Shown one piece after another: positions 1 through 9,724 of a stretch of 35,327 bases of DNA. Position 1 is the stretch's first letter; every line of letters begins with the position of its first letter. Made by a program: the position numbers and the translations under genes. Source of the stretch: Fuerstiella sp. (GTDB lineage Bacteria; Planctomycetota; Planctomycetia; Planctomycetales; Planctomycetaceae); contig JABABI010000027.1 of the NCBI GenBank assembly GCA_014238335.1, forward strand, positions 1 through 35,327. The letters run 5' to 3'. The notes beneath the pieces are model-generated. The model searched no databases, was not told the origin of the DNA, and saw only the letters and a list, made by a program, of their open reading frames with translations.

Positions 1-271
1 CTCGCACAGCGTTATACACATCGTGCCAGATTACGTTGACGTCGAGCGGATTTTTTCCGACAACCAGTGGTTTGATGACGTGATTGACGATGGCCTGATT
101 GGCAAAGGCAAAATTCCCCGCTCCGAAGATCTCTCCGACTCCCGTGATGCCATCACTCGTGTGAACTTTGATCAGGTGAGCCGTGCGTTTGTTGTAGTAT
201 CCCTGAGCGAATCCCAGCTCTTCGTCCATGTCGTGCTGCAGGATGATGGATTCAATGTCAGTGACATGCAC
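1..271 (-). CDS. Mandelate racemase/muconate lactonizing enzyme family protein, N-terminal part
   Basis: A minus-strand frame is open from a GTG at 271 to the window edge (90 codons), so the C-terminal catalytic barrel is missing. It begins V-H-V-T-D-I-E-S and contains SDGITGVGEIFGAGN, then VIKPLVVGKNPLDV and a W-H-D-V-Y segment. This is the pattern of the N-terminal capping domain of the enolase superfamily (MR/MLE_N), whose members abstract an alpha-proton from carboxylate substrates; many are sugar-acid dehydratases. An in-frame TGA sits five codons before the GTG, and GGGA lies upstream of it, so GTG is the likely start; a later ATG would cut into the first beta strand. The gene lies 65 bp downstream of the hydroxylase gene on the same strand. 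Metal ligands and catalytic Lys/His are outside the window, so the substrate cannot be named. Confidence 0.75.
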   Translation of the reverse strand, partial: MHVTDIESIILQHDMDEELGFAQGYYNKRTAHLIKVHTSDGITGVGEIFGAGNFAFANQAIVNHVIKPLVVGKNPLDVNVIWHDVYNAVR

Positions 272-336
272 GTGTTTTTCCCGTCATACGCAGAATCGAA
301 GGTTTGAACTTCCGCGACATGGTACCAGAGCACCGT

Positions 337-1166
337 TCATCGTTCACCCTGATGGGGATGTTCGGTGAGTTCAGCAAGCGGAATATTCATCATTTCACCA
401 ATCGTCTGCCAACGTTCGTCTGTAAACTCATCCGGTCCGAATTCACTTGCATTCACGTCCGAACTCTTTCGAAATGTTCGCGCCAGGCGGTCCCAGACAG
501 ATAACACAACAGAGTACTTCGAATTGGTTTCCGGTCGCCACCGCGAATGGTGGACCTTGTGCATGTCAGGTGTGACAATCAGCCTGCGTAGTATTCCGTC
601 CATTCGACCAATGCTGATGTTGGCATGCTGAAAATGGGGCATCGCCACGACGCCCATTTCGTAGATCACAATCTGCCAGACGTTCCATCCGAACACGGGA
701 ATCAACGCCAGTCGCAACCCGGCGGAAATCATGTGCTCGCCGACATGAGTCGAGTCGCACTCGTTACGTCCATCTTCGGATCACTATGGTGCATCCGGTG
801 AACTCGCCACAACAGCGGAAAGCGGTGATTCAATCTGTGCCAGAAATACATCCAGCCATCCAGCAGGATCCAACCGGAAACGAATCTCACCATCGGGTAT
901 TGCTGGCTGTACGGCAGTACCCCAAATTGATTTTCAACCGTCCATCCGGCAGTAAGAACAGTCACTGTTCCGAACACTGCGCCCGTCACGACGGCGTTGA
1001 AGACTGCAACCGAACGATTACGTACCGGGTGTCGTCCACGATGCTGAGGCCAGTGAAACAGAGGGCGCAATGTCTTCCACGACCACTGTCCGACCAGCAG
1101 CAACCGCCGCATACTGACAAGCAGCTGCATGCGCTGTGATTCGTCATGGAGAATAAAGTCAGGCAT
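337..1166 (-). pseudogene. Fatty acid hydroxylase / sterol desaturase family gene, frameshifted
   Basis: Two minus-strand frames together make one protein of about 276 residues. The upstream part (1166 to about 750) has hydrophobic stretches and the first histidine boxes, WHRLNH and WRVHRMHH. The downstream part (about 750 to 337) continues with VGEHMISAGLRL, another membrane stretch, and the last box MHKVHHS. These His clusters are the di-iron ligands of membrane hydroxylases/desaturases. The join falls in the conserved T-R-L-H-x-G-E segment: the frame reads T-R-L then shifts, and inserting one base near 748-750 restores T-R-L-H-V-G-E-H. As it stands the first frame stops at 729. The start is uncertain: ATG at 1166 fits the usual short N-terminus, and a GTG at 1223 is also possible. 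The lesion could be a real 1-base deletion or an assembly error. The substrate is unknown. Confidence 0.75.
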
Positions 1167-1268
1167 CAACTGTTCGCAGAAGCTACTGAGCGATGGTGGC
1201 CTCGTGAGTCTCCAGACAATCACGAGTTCATTTGCACGGCATCCAGTATCTCACAACTTCATCTCAAA

Positions 1269-3083
1269 CTACTTTGTGTGTAACTGGATGTGCGGCGGAT
1301 GCGTTTCCCCTGGATAATGCGACCGCCTGTCAATTTCCCTGCTCAGCACGTCGGCCACAGAATCGATTTCTGCTGAGCTGCTCGACGCGAGGTATGCCTT
1401 CAACTGTTTCTCCGCTTGCTGGACCCTGCCTGATTCGAACAGATCAACCGCTGTTGCGAAGATGCGAAGTTCTTCCGTTGAGTAGTGTTTAGAGTCTCGT
1501 CCCAGATAGTGGAATAGCTCCACCGGGTTATCAGTAGCGGCCAGTTGAAAGCATCCGATGCGTCTTCCCTCCGGCGGCTGTACGTTCGCCTGGCGAGCCG
1601 TTTCGGCAGACATCAGCACGTCGACACCAAAGTGCTTCGTGGCACCCTCAATACGACTGGCCAGGTTCACCGTCGTGCCTCGTGGTCCGTACTTAAGCCG
1701 CCGAGAACCTCCGATGTTGCCGACCAATGCGATCCCGGTGTGGATTCCAATTCCCACACGCAGCGTCCGTTGATCCGGGTGTAGCGAATCATTTCGAAGC
1801 TGTGTCAAGGTCTGCTGAATCTGATTGGCGCAATCCACGGCCATCCGTGCGTGGTTCTTCTGCAGACATGGTGCGTTCCACATCGCAGCAATACCGTCAC
1901 CGTAGTAATCCACGATGAATCCATCGGCCTGCAGTATACACTCAGCGACACGATCAAGAATCTTCGATGTAACGTCGTTTGAATCCCACGGGTTCAGACG
2001 TTCACAAAGCCTTGTAAAACCACGAATATCGCAGAACAGGACGGTGACCGATCGTTCTGAAGGGGCAAGCAGACTCAAATCATTTTGCAGTTCACGGACC
2101 ACTTCCGGCGAACAAAACTCTTCGAACTGTCCGCGAAACATGGCGGCTTCAGCCTCCTGCTCGGCGCGGGCCAGCCCGGTTGCTGCAGAAGCAGCCAGCA
2201 GTTGAACCAGCACCGCCTGAACTTCAGAAACTCCAGACTCTCTGTCGTTGTTGTCAGGCAACTGACCGCACACAACCCGACGTGCCCCGTAGATCACACC
2301 GACGACAGATTCATCCACACGCAGAATCGGAGCGGCCACAACGGCGGCCAGTGCGGCGAGGCTCTGGACGGGACCAAGATCATCAAGCGGTCCGTAGAAT
2401 GTGCAACGCTCATGAATCGTTTTCCGGACAACCGTCTCGCTCCAAGTCGCGGCCAGCGGCTCCATGCCGTTCGCAGCGACGCATGACGAGGCCCCTTCGT
2501 TCAGCAGAAGAACCAGGCCGTAATCCAGTCCCACAAGTTCTACGGCTGCATCGGCAATTTCCTGATAAAAACAACTCGAACCCGCAGCCGAGCGTTGCAC
2601 GGCGATCAGCGCAGAAAACCAGTACAGCAGGTTATCCTGTGAAAATTCGACGTCGGGCTTATGCGCTTCTCCGGACCAGAACATGGTCGGATTGATCTGT
2701 CTTTTCACAGCATGCAGCGACAACGTATTGGCACCAGCCTGAGCCAGTGAATGTGGGACGGGCGCTGCTTCTCCGTCCACCTTCACTGTTGTGGCTCCGG
2801 CGGAAACAGTAAACGGACAGGCCAGCGAAATACTTCCGAGAGGTGCAATGTCCGCACCGGACGGTCGCCGAATGGATACGTTAGCGCTCAGGTTCTCAAC
2901 CAGCACAGCGCCGTCAGACTGTTCGGTAAGCCTCAGCTGATTCCTTGAGCACGTACTATCCTTCAACCACACATCCAGCACGCCCTCGGCCGCTGTCACC
3001 AGACGCCCAAGTTCCGCCCGCTTGCCGTTGGGCAGAATGAATTCCTCGTTTTGCTGTGAGTTTTCAACAGTAATTCGAAGCAT
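1269..3083 (-). CDS. FHA-GAF-class III adenylate/guanylate cyclase
   Basis: This 604-residue protein would make a cyclic nucleotide in the cytoplasm. Residues about 5-100 resemble a forkhead-associated domain (G-R near 27, S-R-N where S-x-x-H is usual), residues about 150-310 look like a GAF sensor, and 340-490 form a class III cyclase homology domain. Metal aspartates are visible in VTVLFCDIRGFT (Asp352) and YYGDG (Asp396), and the transition-state Asn/Arg in VNLASR (Asn473, Arg477). The two base-recognition positions are unusual: the Lys of K-x-x-G-D is Asp392, and the Asp/Thr before G-x-T-V-N is Gly466. The product, cAMP or cGMP, therefore cannot be read from sequence. I chose ATG 3083 because it puts the FHA strand at the N-terminus; an in-frame ATG 18 codons upstream is possible. 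It precedes the hydroxylase on the same strand. Confidence 0.87.
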   Translation of the reverse strand: MLRITVENSQQNEEFILPNGKRAELGRLVTAAEGVLDVWLKDSTCSRNQLRLTEQSDGAVLVENLSANVSIRRPSGADIAPLGSISLACPFTVSAGATTVKVDGEAAPVPHSLAQAGANTLSLHAVKRQINPTMFWSGEAHKPDVEFSQDNLLYWFSALIAVQRSAAGSSCFYQEIADAAVELVGLDYGLVLLLNEGASSCVAANGMEPLAATWSETVVRKTIHERCTFYGPLDDLGPVQSLAALAAVVAAPILRVDESVVGVIYGARRVVCGQLPDNNDRESGVSEVQAVLVQLLAASAATGLARAEQEAEAAMFRGQFEEFCSPEVVRELQNDLSLLAPSERSVTVLFCDIRGFTRLCERLNPWDSNDVTSKILDRVAECILQADGFIVDYYGDGIAAMWNAPCLQKNHARMAVDCANQIQQTLTQLRNDSLHPDQRTLRVGIGIHTGIALVGNIGGSRRLKYGPRGTTVNLASRIEGATKHFGVDVLMSAETARQANVQPPEGRRIGCFQLAATDNPVELFHYLGRDSKHYSTEELRIFATAVDLFESGRVQQAEKQLKAYLASSSSAEIDSVADVLSREIDRRSHYPGETHPPHIQLHTK

Positions 3084-3268
3084 TGACGACACGCTCACAC
3101 AGTGCGCAACAGATATATGGGCGCAAATGTTCGTCACCGGGCCGGGGCAGTGGCAGCTGAGCCGTATGAAAAAGGAATACGCCGTAAGTGTATTCGAGAA
3201 TCAAGACGCCCCTAAGTCAACTCACACATTGACTTTGCAGACCTGTTGCGAGTCTGATCATGGGCGAC

Positions 3269-4630
3269 TTAATAGCGACGTCCGAACTGAACCAGCAGTT
3301 CCCCATCAAAAAACCTCTGAACACCATCACTGAGGGGAAAAACGCCAGCGACGCGGAGGCTCTGATTCCGGCCAATTTCAAAATGAATACCAGTTGTAAC
3401 ATAGGATGCCGTGTATCGACCGGCCCCCGGAGACAGCATGAATGCTGCAGGCCCCGTCAGGGTCGGCACAAATCCTGTCAGTTGTTCGGCGGACGATACG
3501 GCAGAGGAAAGGTGAAATTCCGCGATCGCTGCGACGCCGGTAATGCCCGTTGCATCACTGGACCTGGTCAGCCATAGTCCGGCTGTGGTGTCCCAGTGAA
3601 TCAGAGTCTGTTGTGTGATATCCCCCACACCAGCGGGCGGCCCTCCCACCGCAACATCAGTCACCGTCAGCGGACTTGATCCGACATCAACGTCCACCTG
3701 CAGAAACGAGTGCATAAATGCGTCACCGTTCTCAAGGGTCATCGCCAGAAACGGCTGAAGAAACAATGACTCGTTTTCCACACTGAATAGATTTGTCTCC
3801 GTCAGCACTGATCCGTCGGCGCCCGTGGGTAACTCAATGCCCAGTCCAAACGACACCACCAGATCCTCGGCGTCCACCAGTAACTTCTTGCCAACCAACG
3901 ACAAGTTTCCGGCAACACCGGTGTCTGATCTGAAACGCCCCGCCGGACCCTGAGCAGCAATGTTCACGTCAGCATCCGGAAAATTCGTGAGCGGCAGCCT
4001 GAGACCAAGAGAAACGTCGCCGTTAAACAAAGTTCTTTCACCACCCAGGGTAAAACGGTCAACATTGGCATTCTGACCGGTGATCTGTGCACCACCTACG
4101 ATGAATGCGTTGCGCTGCACCGCGTTTTGAAAATGGTTGTAATTAAAGTAGACCCGATCGTTCGGCAAAGCCTTGTTGTTGTCGCTGATCTTGGCGCGGG
4201 CACTTCCGCCGGCTACCGACAACAGCGAATTCACAATCGTGCCCTGAATACTCTGAGGCTCGAGCGTCAACAGAAATGAGGGCAGGAAGCTGTCGCCCAA
4301 CATATCCGGTGTACGAGAAAGACGTCGTCGCCGCGGCGTGGACGGCGCTCTGGCCAGCAGTTGCCGGGGCTGTCGTTGTCTCGTGGCACGCCCGGAGTCA
4401 GACAGTGGGGATGCTGCGGCCAGTGTTGGACGGCCGAAGAAGGGAGATCGAAAACCGCCGAACTGCACCTGTTCGATGACCGTGTCATCTGCGGCAGCTG
4501 CCTGCCACGCCGCGTTATCGACTGCGTTATCCATGGCTGTCTCTTCCGCAGCCAGGCTGGTTGTGAGTGTCGCTACCGCACTGAGCGTACAATGCAGTGT
4601 AAATTTCACGAAGGTCCTGGATGCTGACAT
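3269..4630 (-). CDS. Exported outer-membrane-like protein of unknown function
   Basis: A 453-residue protein. An N-terminal signal peptide is visible: basic start (S-R-T-F-V-K), hydrophobic stretch of Leu/Ala/Val/Thr, and A-A near residue 28. An Arg/Pro-rich low-complexity segment (about 80-105) follows, then a long region of alternating polar and hydrophobic residues with repeated Gly/Asn/Asp turns. It ends in LLVQFGRRY, a C-terminal aromatic strand like the last strand of outer-membrane beta barrels. This suggests a barrel or porin/transporter-like surface protein; I do not recognise a named family. ATG 4630 was chosen because AGG precedes it and the signal peptide begins directly after; a GTG six codons upstream is the alternative. 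It lies between the cyclase and a kinase gene on the same strand, with gaps of about 185 and 117 bp. Confidence 0.7.
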   Translation of the reverse strand: MSASRTFVKFTLHCTLSAVATLTTSLAAEETAMDNAVDNAAWQAAAADDTVIEQVQFGGFRSPFFGRPTLAAASPLSDSGRATRQRQPRQLLARAPSTPRRRRLSRTPDMLGDSFLPSFLLTLEPQSIQGTIVNSLLSVAGGSARAKISDNNKALPNDRVYFNYNHFQNAVQRNAFIVGGAQITGQNANVDRFTLGGERTLFNGDVSLGLRLPLTNFPDADVNIAAQGPAGRFRSDTGVAGNLSLVGKKLLVDAEDLVVSFGLGIELPTGADGSVLTETNLFSVENESLFLQPFLAMTLENGDAFMHSFLQVDVDVGSSPLTVTDVAVGGPPAGVGDITQQTLIHWDTTAGLWLTRSSDATGITGVAAIAEFHLSSAVSSAEQLTGFVPTLTGPAAFMLSPGAGRYTASYVTTGIHFEIGRNQSLRVAGVFPLSDGVQRFFDGELLVQFGRRY

Positions 4631-4747
4631 TGGCCTGCGTCCCTGCACGTTACCGAATCGTTAAAGATTATCTGACCGTTACGCCTTGACATTCTGATCA
4701 CTCGGCGTTGTCGATTAGCTTGTCCTATCGACTGCTGTGGTAGGGAA

Positions 4748-7474
4748 TCATTCCTTGAAGGAGTCAAGTGCGGCGTCTATCAACTTCAGTAGATTCAACG
4801 CGTCTTCATCATCGGCAGTCTGTGCCAGAGTTTGCTGCAAAAGCTCCTTTCCATCCGTCAGGCGCTGAACTGTGTCCGGAGCGGAAAGTTGATCTGCGGC
4901 GAGTGCGGCTTCGGCAGTAACGATGCCAAGATCTCGCGGCGCATCAGAATAAAGCTTGTCTGGATCCTGACTCAGCACAGGAATAATCTCCTGGAAACGC
5001 ATCAGTGCATCCTCAGGCTTCCCGCAGTCGGTAAAAAGCCGACCACTCAGCAGCTGTAACTGCACCCACTCGCCAACGAGTGACGGAATAGCAGGGTTCT
5101 GTACAGCGAGGTGCTGCATCTGTTCTGCGGCTTCCCACGCGGAGTGGGCGGCCATTTCCACGTCCGGATGGGCCTCGGCCCGCAGTTGCTGGCACAGGAT
5201 CAGACGCCGACTGATGGTATAGCTGTCGGGCTGTTCGCTCAACAATGCGCGAAACAAACCAACCGCTTCATCAAGGGGCTGCAGGACTTCGCTGCTGATG
5301 TCTGCAGATTCAGTGCCGAAGGCGGCGTTGGCAGAGTTGTACAATGCCATCCCCAGGGCCCGCCGCACGTGACGGTCCGTAGCTGCATCGAGCGATGCGT
5401 TGGCCAGCAACCAGCGGTGTACGCGGCCTGCCTTTTGAAATGCGTTGACGGCATCAATGAACTCACCACGGTTCCGATGAACCGCTCCGAGGTTCATGAT
5501 GGTGTTGGCATGCAGTCGCTTGTATTCAGCGTTAACGGGTGCTTCCAGGACAACGGCGTCTCGCAGTTCGAACGCTCGCAGCAGAGCGTCGGCCGCGTCG
5601 TCCCACCGCCCCTGAGCAATGTGCAGGCCCCCCAAAGCATTCCACGTTGACGACAGAGCCACGCGCCGGGTTATTGTCGATTGTTTGAGGTCCAGTTGCT
5701 GCTGAATGGTCAACGCCTGATGGTATGCAAGCGCAGCATCGTCAGGCCTTCCCAGTTCCTTTTCGATGCGACCAATGCGAAACCAGACGTCACCCATTTC
5801 TTCTCTCAGCTCAGGGCTGTCGCGCCCGGTCTGGACAAACTTTCGATAATAGCTGAGCGCTCGTTCCAGCAACCGCTGCCTCAGCGGCTGCATGCCCGGC
5901 ATTTCCAGAAGGACGGTTTCGCTGACTTCGGTAAACAGATCATGCACGGTCTCTCTGGCCAGCAGGTGACTGGCGTTCGATTCCTCCAGGGCATCAACGG
6001 CTGTTTGATAACCAATGAGCAAACTGGCAAGTGCCACCACAACACCCGTCATGGCTGCCCCGGCAAATGCGGCATCAAGGGGATTTCGTCGACACCACCG
6101 GTAAATATGTTCCAGCCGACTGACAGGCCTGGCGGTAATCGGCGTACCACTCAGATACAACGAAAGGTCAGCGGCCAGTAAAGCGGCGGACGCGTAACGG
6201 TGCTGAGGATTCTTTTGCAGACACTTCAGGCAAATGGTTTCCAGATCCCGGTCGACGGCCGGATTCAGCGAACGGGGTGAAGTCGGCTCGTGATTCAGAA
6301 CATGCCGCAGAGTCTCCACGGAAGACGCCGCCTGAAATGGTGGCCGGCCTGTCAACAGATGGTACAAAGTGGCTCCGACTGACCAGACATCGGTCGCTTC
6401 GTGTACAGCTGACGAATCACGAACCTGTTCCGGTGACATGTACGCGGGCGTGCCAAGAATATCGTCATGGCTGGTCCGCCGGGCATCGTCAACCTCAAAC
6501 TTGGCCAGACCAAAGTCGCCGACCAAAACCTGTTTCTGGTCAGCACGAAGAAAAACATTCTGCGGTTTTAGATCACGATGCAGAACTCCGCTGTCGTGCG
6601 CCGCTGCTACGGCATCAGAGATCTGACGCGAAAACTCGGCAGCGTCGCGACACGCAACGGGGCCGGTGACCAGATGTTCGGCAAGGCTTTCTCCCTCCAC
6701 AAATTGCATCGAAAACCAGGGCTGAGCGGCGTCGCTGGTGTTAACTTCAAAAATCCCGACAACATTCGGATGCTCCAATCGAGCAGTCGCCTGAGCTTCA
6801 ATCCGAAATCGCTCAACGATTTCTGTGCGAACGACATCTGAAACATGCTGCAGACGGTCAGCGCGGATAAGCTTCAGCGCCACAATGCGGTCAGCGGCCA
6901 GCTGTCGAGCACGATAAACAACCCCCATTCCGCCAGCACCGATTCGTTCCAGCAGCTGGTAGCCCTCTATCGAATCCGGAAACATGTCCGGATCCTCTAA
7001 CTCATCGGACGCCTTGTAATGCGTGTCCACCAGGCGGAGTTCCTCCGGCGACAACAGACTTTCAATATCGATTCCCGGAAACCGCTTGCTGTAATCGTCC
7101 AGCTGCGGGTGATCGCCAACGCTCTGACGAATGAGAAACTCCTGCCGAATGAGTTGAGGCTTCGACGACGCAGCATTCATCTCCGGATACTGATCAACGT
7201 ATTCCTCCACAGGTGTGGGCAGCATCAGCAGCGTTGCGTTCCTGCCAGCAGCAGTCGAAGACGCCCGTGCGCGAGACGCCGCCTTCCACTGCAGATTCAT
7301 CTGGACCGCAATCAAAGCTTCCAGAGTGGATCGGTACCGCTCGCCCGTCGAGTCCGGCAGGCACTCCCGAATCGTTTTTCGTTCACCCATCATCCATGCC
7401 AGCTCAAACTTCTCCCGACAGGCTTCGTCGATCGGATTGATCACCGTACTGTGGTTGAGTTCGCTGAAAGACAT
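4748..7474 (-). CDS. Membrane Ser/Thr protein kinase with C-terminal TPR-like region
   Basis: A 908-residue kinase. The N-terminal about 170 residues include VEEYVDQYP and DDYSKRFPGID, a segment common in front of planctomycete kinases. The Hanks-type domain runs from about 172 to 435: glycine loop GAGGMG, VALK (Lys201), HRDLKPQN (catalytic Asp301), DFG (Asp320) and SPE at 347-349. All catalytic residues are present, so it should be active. One membrane segment follows at about 466-490, which places the kinase inside and the C-terminus outside the cytoplasmic membrane. The last about 400 residues are helical repeats of tetratricopeptide type (for example ALAYHQAL, DALLRAFELRDAV, AVNAFQKAGR), which probably bind a partner. 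ATG 7474 was chosen; the frame stays open 80 codons further up, but that stretch has no recognisable protein character. The signal sensed is unknown. Confidence 0.88.
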   Translation of the reverse strand: MSFSELNHSTVINPIDEACREKFELAWMMGERKTIRECLPDSTGERYRSTLEALIAVQMNLQWKAASRARASSTAAGRNATLLMLPTPVEEYVDQYPEMNAASSKPQLIRQEFLIRQSVGDHPQLDDYSKRFPGIDIESLLSPEELRLVDTHYKASDELEDPDMFPDSIEGYQLLERIGAGGMGVVYRARQLAADRIVALKLIRADRLQHVSDVVRTEIVERFRIEAQATARLEHPNVVGIFEVNTSDAAQPWFSMQFVEGESLAEHLVTGPVACRDAAEFSRQISDAVAAAHDSGVLHRDLKPQNVFLRADQKQVLVGDFGLAKFEVDDARRTSHDDILGTPAYMSPEQVRDSSAVHEATDVWSVGATLYHLLTGRPPFQAASSVETLRHVLNHEPTSPRSLNPAVDRDLETICLKCLQKNPQHRYASAALLAADLSLYLSGTPITARPVSRLEHIYRWCRRNPLDAAFAGAAMTGVVVALASLLIGYQTAVDALEESNASHLLARETVHDLFTEVSETVLLEMPGMQPLRQRLLERALSYYRKFVQTGRDSPELREEMGDVWFRIGRIEKELGRPDDAALAYHQALTIQQQLDLKQSTITRRVALSSTWNALGGLHIAQGRWDDAADALLRAFELRDAVVLEAPVNAEYKRLHANTIMNLGAVHRNRGEFIDAVNAFQKAGRVHRWLLANASLDAATDRHVRRALGMALYNSANAAFGTESADISSEVLQPLDEAVGLFRALLSEQPDSYTISRRLILCQQLRAEAHPDVEMAAHSAWEAAEQMQHLAVQNPAIPSLVGEWVQLQLLSGRLFTDCGKPEDALMRFQEIIPVLSQDPDKLYSDAPRDLGIVTAEAALAADQLSAPDTVQRLTDGKELLQQTLAQTADDEDALNLLKLIDAALDSFKE

Positions 7475-7906
7475 GGCTTCGTCCCGGAAGAAAAGGTCGG
7501 CATGAGTTCTGCTGACAGACTCATCCTCCCATCTGGCGTATGAATCTGCCACCGACTGATGTGCTGCCCTCCGTTGCACGTTTTCAGAGGAGATTCGTGC
7601 GCCATATCGGACGTCGGCCGTCGAGCCCCGGTGGCCAGTTTGCCGCGACCACCTAAAGGTCGACCAAATACAACTCATCCCGTATGCGATCGCCTTGCCA
7701 CTGCTGCTAAGCACGGCGAATCAGAGTTTGAGTAGGCCGAAGCGAACTGACTGAATCTCCACCTGACGTAAATTGGATTTGAAGCGCCGTTTGATGCAAT
7801 AGCGCCTCGGTTGCGACCTAACTGCCCCGCGTGGATAATTGCAGGCAGATGCCACGCTCCCCATACCGTTTTCGAGGCCTTCACGGATCTGTTGCGAACA
7901 AGTGCG
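7475..7906. other. Intergenic region between divergent genes
   Basis: 432 bp between the start of the minus-strand kinase and the start of the broken plus-strand LRR gene. The promoters of both should lie here. I could not pick a convincing -35/-10 pair. Open frames in it are composition-driven and resemble no known protein. Confidence 0.4.
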
Positions 7907-9550
7907 ATGCTCGTCGCAGTGTCGATGTCCGTCACAACAGCGTCGACACAGGAGCCAAAGCAGGTCGAATCGCTGCGAATTTATCTAGGTGAATTATCCG
8001 TGGTGTTCCGTGACAACTCTTAGTCACAGAGCGTACTCAGCGGCATTGATTCACTGCTCAACGTCAAACAATCTGCCGACGTCAACGCGTAGAATCCCGA
8101 CACTGCTGGAGCTTCAGCCGGTCTGAACCTCAAACACATCATCTCCGGACATGCGACTCAGAATAATATGTTCACCCCCGGATATGGCCGGTATACGCTG
8201 CATCAGCTGCCTGACGGAAAATCCGGCGTCCTGGTGCGGCGAGCCCAGAACAGTCCATGTAAATTCGCCAGCACGCTGAAGTACACGGTTAAAGCGCCGC
8301 ACTACGCGGACTTCGTGTTCCGCTGCACGCCTGAGGGCGCATCTTTGTTTGGCCCTCGCAACTATGCAAGCTTCTTCTTCGCCAACTACATGAACGACCT
8401 GCAGGACGTGTCACTTCACTTTCGCGGACACGACGCCAGCGACGCGGACGAATCCTGGATCATCGCTGACGCACCGCAGGGGCATCCGGACTGGAATGGT
8501 GGTGGAAATTATCGCGCCCTCGCCGCTACCGATCTGAAATATGATAACGATGTTCAGTTTCGATTAAATACGTGGACGTATGACTGGCCTCGCATCGCCA
8601 GACCGTTCTACTTTGGACGAGTCGCCCATGACAGGTGTCTGACCCTGATGTTCGACCGTCTGCGCTCCGAACAGGACCAGATTCGTTTCAACCTTTATAA
8701 GTTCAAACTGCCGCAGCGTCCAGGACTCGCGTGCGCTTCTCAGTATGTCATCAATGAAGTCCGGTACGGCGTAAAATACGGATTTCGCGGCCGGATGGTG
8801 TGGAAGAAATTCGTCAGCGCAGAAGACTATCGCGACGAATACGAACACTGGGCCGCCACCCATGACACCGAACTGCCGCGACTGCCGATGAAACAGGTCG
8901 GGCAGCTGAAGCAACTTGGCGCCACCGTGTTCACACGCAAAAACGACGTCATTGAAGTCAACGCGAACCGTACACGGATCACCGATGAAGACCTGAACCT
9001 GATTTCCGACTTCACAAGAATGACCGATCTGTCACTGGAAGAAACAGCCGTCGGCAACACGGGCTGGTACATCTCCGCAAGCTGCGAAATCTCGAATGGC
9101 TCAATCTGTACCGGACTCGCATTGGCGATCAGGGCCTGAAAGAACTGAAACAGCTTAAGCGCCTGCAGCATTTATCGAGCGGCGAAACGCAGGTGACCAA
9201 TGACGGACTCGCTCACCTGAGTAACATGAAACATGAAGCAGCTCGTTTATCTTGGCCTGCGCGGCAACAGCGTAACAGACGACGGTGTGAAGCATCTGCG
9301 ACGGCTGACCGGACTCACGGGATTGCACCTTGGCGGAACACGGATTACCGACGCTGGACTGAATCATCTGGTGAAATTGTCCGGCCTGCAAAATCTGTGG
9401 CTGGACGAAACAGTCGTGTCCGACAAATCCATCGCCGCGCTCGCACAACTGAAGTCGCTGCGTGAACTGCACATTGCTGACACGATGTTGACTCCGAATG
9501 CAGTCAGGCAGCGAACCGTGCTGCTGCCTGACTGTCGCATTGTGCGGTAG
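7907..9550 (+). pseudogene. Secreted leucine-rich-repeat protein gene, broken at four places
   Basis: One coding sequence of about 545 codons can be followed through four lesions. It starts with a hydrophobic export signal (M-L-V-A-V-S-M-S-V-T-T-A-S) and runs through VESLRIYLGELSVVFRDNS, where TAG stops it at 8021. The same frame continues SQSVLSGIDSLLNVKQSADVNA to a second TAG at 8090, then through a large domain of unknown function (GKSGVLVRRAQNSPC, FFFANYMNDLQDVSLHFRG). A missing base after 9064 shifts the frame into leucine-rich repeats (LVHLRKLRNLEWLNL). A 7-bp tandem duplication at 9224-9237 shifts it again into the last repeats (LVYLGLRGNSVTDDGVKHL, GLNHLVKLSGLQNLWLDE), which end at a TAG at 9550. 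The repeats are of the short bacterial type seen in many planctomycete surface proteins. The original function is unknown. Start choice is tentative. Confidence 0.8.
9224..9237 (+). repeat. Perfect 7-bp tandem duplication (ACATGAA x2)
   Basis: ACATGAA occurs at 9224-9230 and again, immediately adjacent, at 9231-9237. Removing one copy restores the reading S-N-M-K-Q-L-V-Y-L-G-L across the join, so this is a recent slippage-type duplication inside the LRR gene. Confidence 0.85.
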
Positions 9551-9724
9551 CAGACGATAACTCGACATCGCCATCTGCCCGGCGAACAGAGCGGGATACA
9601 ATTCGCTGATTCGTTTCGCTATATTTGAATCCAGGGGTACGGCAATTATTCCAGAGTCACCCGGTACATCGATTCCTGTTCCGGCCACGAGTTACCCTGC
9701 CGACTGTAACTCGGGAGAAACGAA

